Assembly (NCBI GenBank): GCA_002069965.1
Contig: MWCI01000014.1
Span: 1-59,169 of the forward strand
Origin: Spirochaetes bacterium ADurb.Bin218
Lineage (GTDB): Bacteria > Spirochaetota > UBA4802 > UBA5550
Direction: 5' to 3'
DNA: 59,169 nt
Positions 35,601 through 43,613 of this stretch are shown here, one piece after another (within the stretch, counting starts at the first letter, position 1; each line of letters opens with the position of its first letter). A program made the translations under genes and the position numbers. The notes beneath the pieces are model-generated. The model was given only the letters and a program-made list of their open reading frames with translations. It did no database searches and had not been told where the DNA came from.

Positions 35601-36112
35601 ATACCACGGCCACCGCCTCCAGCTGAGGCCTTAAGCATTATAGGAAACCCACAGGCCCTGGCAAATTCAATAGCCTCTTCGTCACTCTTTATTGGTCTTT
35701 CCACTCCGGGGATAGTAGGAACGTTGACACTTTTTGCTACAATCTTGGACTGAATTTTATCACCTAAGTTATTTATCATTTCTGCTGTTGGACCAATAAA
35801 GGTAATGCCAGACTTTTCACACTTTGCAGAAAAATCCGCATTCTCTGCTAAAAAGCCATAGCCAGGATGAATTGCATCAACTCCTTTTTTAAGAGCAAGG
35901 CCTATTATTTCATCTATTCCCAAATAAGCCTCAATCGGGCCTTTATTCTTTCCAATAAGATAGGACTCATCTGACTTTGTTCTAAATAGAGCATATCTGT
36001 CTTCATAAGAATATATGGCAACTGTTCTTATGCCAAGCTCATGACAGGCTCTTATAATCCTTATTGCTATTTCTCCTCTGTTTGCAATAAGCACCTTCTT
36101 GAAATTTTTCAT
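32684..36112 (-). CDS. pyc: Pyruvate carboxylase
   Basis: This is a biotin-dependent enzyme making oxaloacetate from pyruvate, bicarbonate and ATP. All three parts are in one 1142-aa chain. The biotin carboxylase (about 1-450) has SAGGGGRGMRIV and EMNPRIQVEHTITE. The carboxyltransferase (about 530-800) has TDTSFRDAHQSLMATRLR and metal His in HLHTHDTSGN. The biotin carrier is at the C-terminus, with the EAMKMET lysine at about residue 1107. This single-chain form is the usual bacterial one. The 5' leader on the minus strand can fold into a hairpin. An anaplerotic role fits an organism lacking visible respiratory complexes here. Confidence 0.97.
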   Translation of the reverse strand: MKNFKKVLIANRGEIAIRIIRACHELGIRTVAIYSYEDRYALFRTKSDESYLIGKNKGPIEAYLGIDEIIGLALKKGVDAIHPGYGFLAENADFSAKCEKSGITFIGPTAEMINNLGDKIQSKIVAKSVNVPTIPGVERPIKSDEEAIEFARACGFPIMLKASAGGGGRGMRIVRDEKELLAGLHNARNEARKAFGNDDIFMEKYLDNPKHIEVQILGDNYGNLVHLYERDCSIQRRHQKVIEFTPALSISDKQREAICADALKIAKAVNYRNAGTVEFLVDSSGQHYFIEMNPRIQVEHTITEMVTGIDIVQSQILIAQGYRLDSEEVGIKSQEFIKPRGYAIQCRITTEDPANSFAPDTGRIDVYRTGSGPGIRLDGGNGYTGSVISPYYDSLLVKIISFSRTFEDAINKAKRSIRELVVSGVKTNDGFLLNVLSHPTFVSGNCGTNFIEQTPELFDIAPKDDKEVRLLKYFGEKAVNETKGNTKEYNVPYVPHVPEHFEKNGTKQILDKEGPDGVVRWIKSQSKLLMTDTSFRDAHQSLMATRLRTYDMLKISRAVSYIASDLFSVEMWGGATYDVAYRFLKEDPWKRLEELRKKIPNILFQMLLRGANAVGYTNYPDNLVREFIREAAAAGIDVFRIFDSLNWIKGMEVALDETLKTGKIAEACICYTGDILDPRRDKYTLEYYVKKAKELEKMGTHILGIKDMSGLLKPYAAEKLIKTLKQEIGIPIHLHTHDTSGNAVATVLLAAEAGVDIVDACFNNMSGVTSQPALNSIVAALKHTERDPGFDLDALQEIADYWEDVRPMYSQFESDLKSGTAEVYKYEIPGGQYSNLKSQVESFGLGHKFKEVKEMYMKVNFMMGDIVKVTPSSKMVGDLAIFMVKNELTPENILEKGKDLAFPDSVVSYFEGMMGQPEGGFSTDLQQIVLKGKEPITCRPGELLPPVNFEELAASIEKKHGFKPTKQDLLSFALYPKVFDEYIAFIKEYGDFSRMETPLFFEGLKRGVPAEVELEDGKIYIIQLVQIGKLDNEGMRPVVFEVNGNRREIKIPDKTYRAEKVVTFTQMADPQKPGEIGASIPGNVFRILVKEGDEVKEGDSLLIIEAMKMETNVVSPIRGTVTEICVKEGQRVKTGELLLKIQ

Positions 36113-36148
36113 AATCGATCTCCATTAAAATAAAATTTTTAAAATAAG

Positions 36149-36192
36149 CACAGAAACTTTCCCTGAAGAAGGTTAGAAGGGATATGTCTGTG
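36149..36192 (-). promoter_or_regulatory. Leader hairpin upstream of pyc
   Basis: Outer arms CACAGA (36149-36154) and TCTGTG (36187-36192) and inner arms TCCCT (36160-36164) and AGGGA (36178-36182) leave a 13-base loop with small internal loops. It sits about 40-80 bases before the pyc start on the minus strand. The stem is followed there by CTTATTTTAAAAATTTT, so it may act as an attenuator-like leader. Confidence 0.4.
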
Positions 36193-36259
36193 TAAAAAAT
36201 CAGAGATTATCCAAATTGTATCTATGTCAACGACAAAAAATACATATAAAAAAATAAAT

Positions 36260-36287
36260 TTGACCTGTTAGATTAAAGCTATATATT
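36260..36287 (+). promoter_or_regulatory. Candidate promoter for the hydrogenase-type gene
   Basis: TTGACC (36260-36265), a 16-base spacer and TATATT (36282-36287) lie 29 bases before the chosen start at 36317. Confidence 0.5.
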
Positions 36288-36316
36288 AAAATCATCAAAA
36301 TATCATGGAGGTTTAT

Positions 36317-37867
36317 ATGCCAGAGCTTAAACGACTCAATATATTTGAAAAAATGCGCGGTCTTCATACAGATATAATGGAAATAAGAAGAAAAACCCTT
36401 ATAGAAATAGCAAAGATGATCCTGGAAGATAAACCACCTGAATACGTTGAAATGATTCCATACAATGTCATACAAAGAGATGTCCCAACTTATAGAGATT
36501 CAGTTTTCGCAGAAAGGGCCATTATCCGCGAAAGAGTTCGCCTTGGATTTGGACTGGATCTGCAAGAATTTGGCAAACACTCACCTGTTCTTTTTGATGT
36601 CCATGAGGCTTTTACAGATAAAAAGATAATTAAAAAACCAATAGTCAACGTCATAAAAATAGGATGTGAAAGGTGCCCAACAGATTCATTCATGGTTTCG
36701 AATTTATGCAGAGCCTGCATTGCCCATCCATGCACACTTGTTTGCCCCAAAAACTGCATAGAGAAAAAAGACTCAGGTGCAGTCATTGATCAAGATCTAT
36801 GTATCAAATGTGGTAGATGCGCTCAGGTCTGTCCATACAATGCAATTATATACAGAGAGCGCCCCTGCTCTGCAGCCTGTGGAGTCAATGCGATTGGATC
36901 TGATCAATATGGATTTGCAGATATCGATCAAGAAAAATGTGTCAGTTGTGGTCAATGTATTGTCTCATGCCCCTTTGGTGCTATAGGTGAAAAGTCTGAA
37001 ATTGTCCAGATTCTCCTTGCACTAAAAAATTCAAAAAAAGGAGGAAAATCAGTATATGCAGAGATAGCTCCAAGCTTTACAGGTCAACTGGGCGACAATG
37101 TATCTCCAGGGAAGATAGTTACTGCTCTAAAAAAGCTTGGATTCAAAGAAGTTTTTGAAGTTGCCTATGGTGCGGATGTGGATGTTTTGCATATATCCCA
37201 TGAATTATGTGAAATCATAAAATCAGGAAATAGGAAAAGATTTATTGGCACAAGCTGCTGCCCATCATGGGCAATGGCTGCAAAAAAGAATTTCCCTGAG
37301 TTTAGAGATAACATCAGCAAATCCTCAACCCCAATGGTGGAGACAGCTAAAAAAATAAAAATCATGGATAAAGATTCAGTAATAGTATTCATCGGACCAT
37401 GTATATCAAAAAAACATGAATGCTTTGATGAAGAGGTTGCAGAGCTTGTTGATTACATAATGACCTTTGAAGAGCTCAGTGCACTTGTCATTGCAGAAGG
37501 AATTGAACTGCAATCTTTACCCGAAGAAAAAACTCTCTGTGAGGGCTCAAAAAGCGGTAGAAGTTTTCCTGTGGCAGGAGGAGTGGCCTCTGCCATAATT
37601 GCACAAACTCAAAGAATGTTAAAAGAAAACTTCGAGATTCCCTTTTCAAGTGCAGACACCCTTGCAGCTTGTCTGAAACTTTTAAAGGATGTAAAATCAG
37701 GAAAGCTAAAACCTGCACCTCTACTTATTGAGGGAATGGCATGCCCCTTTGGATGCATTGGAGGACCTGGGACAATGAGCACTTTAATTAAGGCAAAGAA
37801 AAGCGTAAGTGATTTTGCTCAAAAAGCAGAATATGATTTGCCATCGGATTATATATCGGAGAGCTAA
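36317..37867 (+). CDS. Monomeric [FeFe]-hydrogenase-type protein (group B-like)
   Basis: This is a 516-residue iron-sulfur protein. The N-terminal part has four-cysteine ferredoxin motifs (CRACIAHPCTLVCP, CIKCGRCAQVCP, CVSCGQCIVSCP) and an additional CSAACG. The catalytic domain has the three H-cluster loops: TSCCPSW, IGPCISKKHE and EGMACPFGCIGGPG. The second and third differ from the group A forms (MPC..KK.E and GGGQP). This suggests the group B family of fermentative or hydrogen-sensing enzymes. The frame can open at ATG 36305, but GGAGG lies 5 bases before ATG 36317. A TTGACC/TATATT promoter is upstream. Maturases HydEFG are not in the window. Confidence 0.88.
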   Translation: MPELKRLNIFEKMRGLHTDIMEIRRKTLIEIAKMILEDKPPEYVEMIPYNVIQRDVPTYRDSVFAERAIIRERVRLGFGLDLQEFGKHSPVLFDVHEAFTDKKIIKKPIVNVIKIGCERCPTDSFMVSNLCRACIAHPCTLVCPKNCIEKKDSGAVIDQDLCIKCGRCAQVCPYNAIIYRERPCSAACGVNAIGSDQYGFADIDQEKCVSCGQCIVSCPFGAIGEKSEIVQILLALKNSKKGGKSVYAEIAPSFTGQLGDNVSPGKIVTALKKLGFKEVFEVAYGADVDVLHISHELCEIIKSGNRKRFIGTSCCPSWAMAAKKNFPEFRDNISKSSTPMVETAKKIKIMDKDSVIVFIGPCISKKHECFDEEVAELVDYIMTFEELSALVIAEGIELQSLPEEKTLCEGSKSGRSFPVAGGVASAIIAQTQRMLKENFEIPFSSADTLAACLKLLKDVKSGKLKPAPLLIEGMACPFGCIGGPGTMSTLIKAKKSVSDFAQKAEYDLPSDYISES

Positions 37868-37874
37868 ATTGAAT

Positions 37875-39674
37875 TCACACCATAAAATCTATCTTAAACT
37901 CTGTACCTCCATTTTTGACTATGGAGAGTTTACCTTTAAGTTGCTGCACAAGCATATTCACTACGGAAAGTCCAAAGCAACTCTTGCCAAACATTTCACA
38001 GGCATCAGGGAGACCAACTCCATTATCCTTAACAGAAATCTGCACAGTTCTTGCAGTCTTTCTAATCATCTTTACATGAATAGTTCCTGATGCTTGCTTG
38101 GGGAAAGCATATTTAAAAGCATTGGTAAGAAGCTCATTTATGATTATGCCTGAGGGGAATAAGATAGAAGAATCAAGTTTAAAATCCTCAATCTCTTTCA
38201 AAACCTTAATATAACCACCAGGGTTATAGCTCTCAGATATCTTATCTATGAGATCTGAAACATAGGCAAAAACAGGCACACTTCTGTAATCCTCAGATCT
38301 ATATAGCATCTCGTAAATACTCATCATGCTTATAACTCTGTTCCTTGCATCCTGAATTGCCACAATTGCAGCAGGATCCTGCAAGGTATCTCTCTGCAAA
38401 TAGAGCAAAGATGCTATTGACCCCATGTTATTTTTAACTCTATGATGAACCTCTTTAAGAAGTAGTTCCTTTTCTTTAAGGAGCTCAACTATCTGAGCCT
38501 CAGAGCTTTTCTGTTCTGTTATATCTATAGTCATGGAAAAAAATCCAATGATCTCACCACTGCTTATATGAGGGACATACTCAACCCTGAGTATACGCCT
38601 GTCTCCATTTTTGTCAAAGATGTAGTTTTCATAAACAACAGACTCACCACTTAAGGCTTTTTTAATGTAGGGATAAGCTCTTTCCAGATAGTCAGGTGGC
38701 ACAATATCAGATATCTTTCTTCCACAAAAATCATCTTTATCCATGCCATACCACTGAGCATAGGATTTGTTCACATATACATAGGACTCCTCTTTATCTA
38801 AAAAGGCAATATATGCAGGAACTCCATCAATAATAATCTGCAACTTCTCTTCGCTATCTTGTAACTGTTTTGCTGAATTATACTCAGAGGTAATATCTCT
38901 AAAGACTATCACCCTCCCTCTTATGTCACCATTCTCATTACGTATTGGAGAACTACTTTTATCAATACGGAAGACTTCGCCACTTCGTGAAAAGAGGATA
39001 AGCTTTTTTCTCCATTCCCCCTGAGGATCAAAATTAATAATGTGATGTTCAGAGTCTTTATCTGGTTGATTCTCCTTTATATCCATAACTCTAAAGACAT
39101 CGTAAAGAGGCCTACCATAGGCCCCATGAAGTTTCCATCCAGTGAGCTGTTCTGCAGATCTGTTCATTCTAAGGATTTTCCCTTGCTCATCTGTTGCTAT
39201 AACTCCATCAAGTATTGAATGCAACGTAACATCCAGATAAATTTCCCTTTCTTTTGTTTGCCTCTGAGCCTCAAATAACTCAAAAGCCATTTCAATAGAT
39301 GATAGCAAGACAAACTCCCCAGAATTTTTGACAACATATCCATAGCGGGTAATGTCTTTAACCCGATTAACAGTTTCCCTACCTGCATGGGCTGTTAAAA
39401 AAACAATAGGGATATCCCTTTTCTTTAAAATTTCCTCAGCAACTTTAGTTCCATCTGTGCCGTTACCCAGATCTATATCCATAAGAATTAGATCAATGGA
39501 GTCATCATTTACAGCAATGGCCATAGCATCATGTCCATTATACACCTGAATAACATCATATCCATTTGAAGAGAGGAACTCAGCCTGAGCCATAGCAATA
39601 ATTACCTCATCTTCAACAAGGAGTATGGTTTTTTTATTTTTTAAGTCTTGCTGTGTTGATGGTATATTTTTCAT
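37875..39674 (-). CDS. Hybrid-type sensor kinase: REC-PAS-PAS-HisKA_2-HATPase
   Basis: This is a 599-residue cytosolic protein with no membrane helix. The N-terminal receiver (about 14-130) has VEDEVI, phosphoacceptor MDIDLG, FLTAHA and VVKN. Two PAS domains follow (about 150-275 and 280-400). The HisKA_2 dimerisation helix reads LLLKEVHHRVKNNMGSI with the phosphorylatable His, and the HATPase has INELLTNAFKYAFP and VKDNGVGLP. An N-terminal receiver on a HisKA_2 kinase implies that phosphorelay from another kinase gates its activity. It converges on the hydrogenase gene, 7 bases apart. PAS sensing of redox or gas is plausible but not demonstrated. Confidence 0.92.
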   Translation of the reverse strand: MKNIPSTQQDLKNKKTILLVEDEVIIAMAQAEFLSSNGYDVIQVYNGHDAMAIAVNDDSIDLILMDIDLGNGTDGTKVAEEILKKRDIPIVFLTAHAGRETVNRVKDITRYGYVVKNSGEFVLLSSIEMAFELFEAQRQTKEREIYLDVTLHSILDGVIATDEQGKILRMNRSAEQLTGWKLHGAYGRPLYDVFRVMDIKENQPDKDSEHHIINFDPQGEWRKKLILFSRSGEVFRIDKSSSPIRNENGDIRGRVIVFRDITSEYNSAKQLQDSEEKLQIIIDGVPAYIAFLDKEESYVYVNKSYAQWYGMDKDDFCGRKISDIVPPDYLERAYPYIKKALSGESVVYENYIFDKNGDRRILRVEYVPHISSGEIIGFFSMTIDITEQKSSEAQIVELLKEKELLLKEVHHRVKNNMGSIASLLYLQRDTLQDPAAIVAIQDARNRVISMMSIYEMLYRSEDYRSVPVFAYVSDLIDKISESYNPGGYIKVLKEIEDFKLDSSILFPSGIIINELLTNAFKYAFPKQASGTIHVKMIRKTARTVQISVKDNGVGLPDACEMFGKSCFGLSVVNMLVQQLKGKLSIVKNGGTEFKIDFMV

Positions 39675-39870
39675 AAAATAAACTTCTAATTTTGGATTTT
39701 AAAAAAACTATTCAAATTTACTATCTGAGACATGTAATCCTTTTTTGTTAAAAATCAAGGTAAAAATGTATTGAAATTATAAAATTTATAAAGTTACTGT
39801 AAAGACTATTGTGGAAAATTTGATAGGTCAAGATTTACACTAAAAAAATTTAAGCAAACTATTATATATA

Positions 39871-39894
39871 TTATATAAAAAAATTTTTATATAA
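39871..39894. repeat. AT-rich palindrome upstream of the signal-peptidase-like gene
   Basis: Arms TTATATAAAAA (39871-39881) and TTTTTATATAA (39884-39894) are separated by two bases. It lies 18 bases before the TTG start at 39913, between the kinase and the signal-peptidase-like gene. Confidence 0.5.
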
Positions 39895-39912
39895 AATTAC
39901 AAGGATAGAGCT

Positions 39913-40800
39913 TTGACAAAAAAAATAATTACCTCTTCTATAAACAAAAGATCTAAACCCCTCAAGGCAGCAATTCTCTCTTTGTTACTTATTGGTCTTG
40001 GTGAAACATATACTGGCTCTCCTTTCATAGGAGCATCATTGCTGCTTTTGAGAAGTTTTATTCTTCTCTCTGCTGCATTTTATTCATACCTTAATCCTCA
40101 TGTAAATGCTAAATATGCAGTCATCATATCACTGTTACTTACAATTTTTGTTTCTTTTATATCTCCTGCAATTGCTTATATAAAAGCCAGAGAAATAAAG
40201 GTCCTAAAATGGTATAATAGCTATATTTTTTATCTATCATTTGCAGCTATCTCTCTTATTACAACCTTCACAGCAGCAGTCATATATTTCTCATTTTTTT
40301 ACTTTTATAAGGCAGACATAGACTACCCTCCACTTATAGCAAAAGGCGATATTCTCTTAATACAAAAATACTGCCCCCTCTATACCTATGGTGATTTAAT
40401 TCTAATCCCCTCAGAACCATACGCTATCATAGGGAGAATTATAGGGCTCCCGGGGGAGACAGTTGAATATTCCTCTGGAAGATTTATTGTAAATGAATCC
40501 CATCTACATCTTTCTGTATTTTCTGAGGAAGATCTAAAAAACTTTTCCTTAACAGATTACGATATCTATGCAGAAAAAAACAGCAATATATATTATCCAG
40601 TGATAAAAAATAGTAATTTCAAATTAAATAAAACAAAATGCTCTCCTCAGGAATACTTTCTGGCGCCAGATAACCGCAACCTAAGTAATTTTTTTATAAA
40701 AGCCACAGAAGATAAATTTTATGGAAAAATTCTTGCCACTGTCTATTCCATACGAGGCTTTGTGCTGTTTAAAAATTTTTCTATTACAGAAAAAGATTAA
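39913..40800 (+). CDS. Signal-peptidase-I-like membrane protein, probably inactive
   Basis: This is a 295-residue protein with four hydrophobic helices in residues 18-140 and an S26-type beta domain after them. Family boxes are recognisable: GDILLIQKYCPLYTYGDLILIP, RIIGLPGETVEY and YFLAPDNRNLS. The Ser of the usual S-M-x-P motif is absent (ADIDYPPLIAKGD). The Lys that normally precedes R-x-x-G-L-P-G is Gly (IIGRIIGLPGE). Both catalytic residues are thus missing, so peptidase activity is unlikely. The start is TTG with AAGGA at 39901-39905, 7 bases away; no nearby in-frame ATG exists. Function unknown; perhaps a substrate-binding or chaperone-like relative. Confidence 0.8.
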   Translation: MTKKIITSSINKRSKPLKAAILSLLLIGLGETYTGSPFIGASLLLLRSFILLSAAFYSYLNPHVNAKYAVIISLLLTIFVSFISPAIAYIKAREIKVLKWYNSYIFYLSFAAISLITTFTAAVIYFSFFYFYKADIDYPPLIAKGDILLIQKYCPLYTYGDLILIPSEPYAIIGRIIGLPGETVEYSSGRFIVNESHLHLSVFSEEDLKNFSLTDYDIYAEKNSNIYYPVIKNSNFKLNKTKCSPQEYFLAPDNRNLSNFFIKATEDKFYGKILATVYSIRGFVLFKNFSITEKD

Positions 40801-40856
40801 CTTTCTCCATAAAGTATTCATAACAACACTTTATAATTATACAAATTTTATTTAAC

Positions 40857-40885
40857 TTGACTTAAATTCTATAAGAAGTTATAAT
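40857..40885 (+). promoter_or_regulatory. Near-consensus sigma-70-type promoter
   Basis: TTGACT (40857-40862), an exact 17-base spacer and a perfect TATAAT (40880-40885). The epimerase start lies 53 bases beyond, behind a GAGGGGG ribosome site. Confidence 0.8.
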
Positions 40886-40938
40886 TAGATCCACATTGTT
40901 TTTAAAGCATCCTTTAAAAATAAAAAGAGGGGGATTTT

Positions 40939-41922
40939 ATGATATTAATAACCGGTTCTAATTCACTTTTAGGTCAGGCTATTTTAAAAAAATTTGTTCA
41001 AAATGGAGAAAAGGTCAGGTGCTACGACATGTATAAGCCTGAGTCCTTACCAAAGGATGTTGAATTCATTCAAGGGGATCTCTTTACATTCAAGAAACTC
41101 ATAAGTGCCTGCAAGGGAGTGGACACAATAATTCATCTCATGGACAAAAGCCGCTCACAAAAGGTCGGCAGAAGAAAGATGAAAAAAATAAACATTAACG
41201 GTACTCTTAACCTCATGATTGCAGCAAAAAGAGTAAATGTACCAAGGTTCATATTTCTCTCCACCTATGGAGTTTATGGTAAAACAGATTCCTTCCCCCT
41301 CAAGGAAGAAGATCGTAAAAAGCCATACACCCCCTATGGGAAAGATAAGCTCAAGGCAGAACAATTGTGCACAGCCTATGCAAAAAAACACAATATCAAT
41401 CTCACAATTGTAAGACCATCTCTTATAGCAGGCCCTGGGGTTCGTAATACCTCAATATTAATAACACTTTATCTTGCAATGGGTCTTGGCAATGATAATG
41501 TAATGTATATGTCTGGTAATGGTGATACAAGATTTCAGCTTCTTGATCCTGAGGATGCTGCAGAGGCTTTTTACAAGATATATAAAGCAGGGAAAAAATC
41601 CTATGGAGAGATCTTCAATATCGGTTCAGATAATGTTCCAACTCAGATGGAACAAATTGTAAAAATAAAAGAAACATGCAAACTCGATTTTGCCGTTAAG
41701 CACATAAGTCCAATTAAGGCATGGCTTTACTCCCTTTTATTTAAGCCATCAAATGTAAACTACTTTACAAGGGAACATAGACTCTTTATCTTTCACAGTG
41801 TTTATCTTGACTGCCAGAAAATAAAAACATTGATAGGATGGCATCCCAAAAAAGATAATATTGAGATACTCACAGAAACAGTTAAGTGGTATAAAGAAAA
41901 GCTTGGCAATATAAAAAATTAA
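40939..41922 (+). CDS. NAD(P)-dependent epimerase/dehydratase (extended SDR)
   Basis: This is a 327-residue extended short-chain dehydrogenase. The Rossmann glycine motif is ITGSNSLLGQAIL. The catalytic region has STYGVYG with the Tyr/Lys pair in YTPYGKDKLKAE, and IVRPSLIAGPG follows. These features place it among nucleotide-sugar epimerase-like proteins, but the substrate cannot be told from the sequence. It has its own strong promoter and AGAGGGGG ribosome site, so it is likely well expressed as a single gene. The stop is 2 bases from the stop of the convergent VWA gene. Confidence 0.87.
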   Translation: MILITGSNSLLGQAILKKFVQNGEKVRCYDMYKPESLPKDVEFIQGDLFTFKKLISACKGVDTIIHLMDKSRSQKVGRRKMKKININGTLNLMIAAKRVNVPRFIFLSTYGVYGKTDSFPLKEEDRKKPYTPYGKDKLKAEQLCTAYAKKHNINLTIVRPSLIAGPGVRNTSILITLYLAMGLGNDNVMYMSGNGDTRFQLLDPEDAAEAFYKIYKAGKKSYGEIFNIGSDNVPTQMEQIVKIKETCKLDFAVKHISPIKAWLYSLLFKPSNVNYFTREHRLFIFHSVYLDCQKIKTLIGWHPKKDNIEILTETVKWYKEKLGNIKN

Positions 41923-41924
41923 AT

Positions 41925-43604
41925 CTATCTCTTAATTGTTTTTTTCACCTTACCATCATAATATTCAATGGCGCTAAATTTTTCTCCCTGCTCTTTTTTA
42001 AAAATAGAGGAGGGAGACTTTATAATCTGCAATAAAAACTGTCCTAACTTTATAAAAAGCAGCAGAAGAAGCTTCCCTATACTACCCTCTCCAATCTGAA
42101 AGCTAAAGGTAAGCTGAGCTCTCTTCATCTCATCAATAGTTATCTTATGCTTATTTAATGACATCTGCTTCATTAGTTTGCGAGCTTCCTTTCTATCAAG
42201 CTTAAGCTTCTTTTTATCCTCATGATATTTACCAGATTTTGTAATCATAAGGAAGAGCTCTGTGTCCTTCATGAGATCTGATTTAATCTTTTCAATCCTT
42301 TCATAAAGAGCTTTTAGCTCAACCATATTTGTTTTGCCATATTCCATTAGCATTTTTATATACTGTCCCAAAAAATAGGTCTGCTTATAAAGCCGTTCTT
42401 TTTCATCCCCTGTGAAATATTTAATATTTGTGCTTTCAAGCTTTTTAATCCAATGAAATATATTTTCAAGATTCTCATAAGACACATCATATAGATGATC
42501 TACCTTAAGATCCCCTACCTCTATATAATTTTTTGATACTCTCTTAAGATCCTTAAACATCTTATTTGAATAATCCATAATTAGCCTGTATGCTCGCTTC
42601 TCAAAAGTTGAAAGTGGCTTTTCTGAATTATCCGGATCTTTAAGAATATTTTTTATATCCTTCATTTTTATAGAGGTTGGATCAAAATCAATACCCTCTC
42701 CTGCAAAAGCAGCCTTTATGTCATAAAAATCTGGTTCTGGCATTTCATCTCCAATTTTTAATATATGGAGCTTAATGTTGCCGAGTTTTTCCAGCATATC
42801 CTCGGGATCTATTCTGCTAACTCCATCAGTGACAACCAGTATTTCTGCATTAGCCATTTCCTTTGAATAATTTATATCATCCACAGCCTGGAAAACAGCC
42901 TTCTGGAGATTTGTGCTTACCCCACCTGTTGTTGCCAGAAGAACCTTTTCTATGAGCCTTGGGAAGTCCTCTTTCTTCTCAATTTTAAAAAGTTCCCCAG
43001 TCTGAGTATCAAAGGTTCTAAAAAAAAGCTTTGCATTGGTCTGAAACTTTCTCCTCAAAAATTCAGCAACAAGACATTTGGAATAAAAATTCCTCATGTG
43101 CATATCCATGGATCTTGATGTATCAAGGAGAATATAAAATATCTGCTCAAATTTATTGGCATCCCTTCCACTTTCATTTTGCAGGGTATTCACTGGCTTA
43201 AAGTGATCTGAATCTGACTCATAGTGTTTTTGCACCATGAGAGTTTTTGTAAAGAGCTTGGCATCAAATATATCATCATCCTGAGCAAGCTCACGGGGAA
43301 GAGCACGTTTGAGATCCTTAATATCTTTATATGCCTCAATCTCCATCTTATCACTGAGAGGCGCAAGGTGTTCTATGCGGTTTATGGATATACTCTTTTC
43401 CCTCTCTGGAATATATAGAGGCTCTTCTTTGGTTATTTCTTCAATCGCATTAAGGGCATCAGCATTTTCTCTCTGGGTAAAGAGATTGCGTGCAATTTCA
43501 AAGAGTATAAAAAACTTAGGAGGCAAAATAAGCTGTATATTATCAAAAAGCCCCAGCTCATCCCAGTACTCAAAAAAATCCTCTCCATCAAAGTGAGATG
43601 ACAT
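41925..43604 (-). CDS. VWA-domain protein (CoxE/ViaA-like)
   Basis: This is a 559-residue cytosolic protein. A von Willebrand A domain (about 158-320) has a full MIDAS: DTSRSMDMH, a Thr in TTGGVSTNLQKA and the Asp in VVTDGVSRI. The C-terminal 230 residues are helical, with several charged stretches, and end in a hydrophobic helix (GKLLLLLFIKLGQFLLQII) plus a basic tail. VWA proteins of this kind pair with MoxR-type AAA+ ATPases in RavA-ViaA-like chaperone systems. The MoxR-type gene is directly upstream (9 bases). It is the last gene of the probable four-gene operon. Confidence 0.88.
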   Translation of the reverse strand: MSSHFDGEDFFEYWDELGLFDNIQLILPPKFFILFEIARNLFTQRENADALNAIEEITKEEPLYIPEREKSISINRIEHLAPLSDKMEIEAYKDIKDLKRALPRELAQDDDIFDAKLFTKTLMVQKHYESDSDHFKPVNTLQNESGRDANKFEQIFYILLDTSRSMDMHMRNFYSKCLVAEFLRRKFQTNAKLFFRTFDTQTGELFKIEKKEDFPRLIEKVLLATTGGVSTNLQKAVFQAVDDINYSKEMANAEILVVTDGVSRIDPEDMLEKLGNIKLHILKIGDEMPEPDFYDIKAAFAGEGIDFDPTSIKMKDIKNILKDPDNSEKPLSTFEKRAYRLIMDYSNKMFKDLKRVSKNYIEVGDLKVDHLYDVSYENLENIFHWIKKLESTNIKYFTGDEKERLYKQTYFLGQYIKMLMEYGKTNMVELKALYERIEKIKSDLMKDTELFLMITKSGKYHEDKKKLKLDRKEARKLMKQMSLNKHKITIDEMKRAQLTFSFQIGEGSIGKLLLLLFIKLGQFLLQIIKSPSSIFKKEQGEKFSAIEYYDGKVKKTIKR

Positions 43605-43613
43605 TTTTATACC

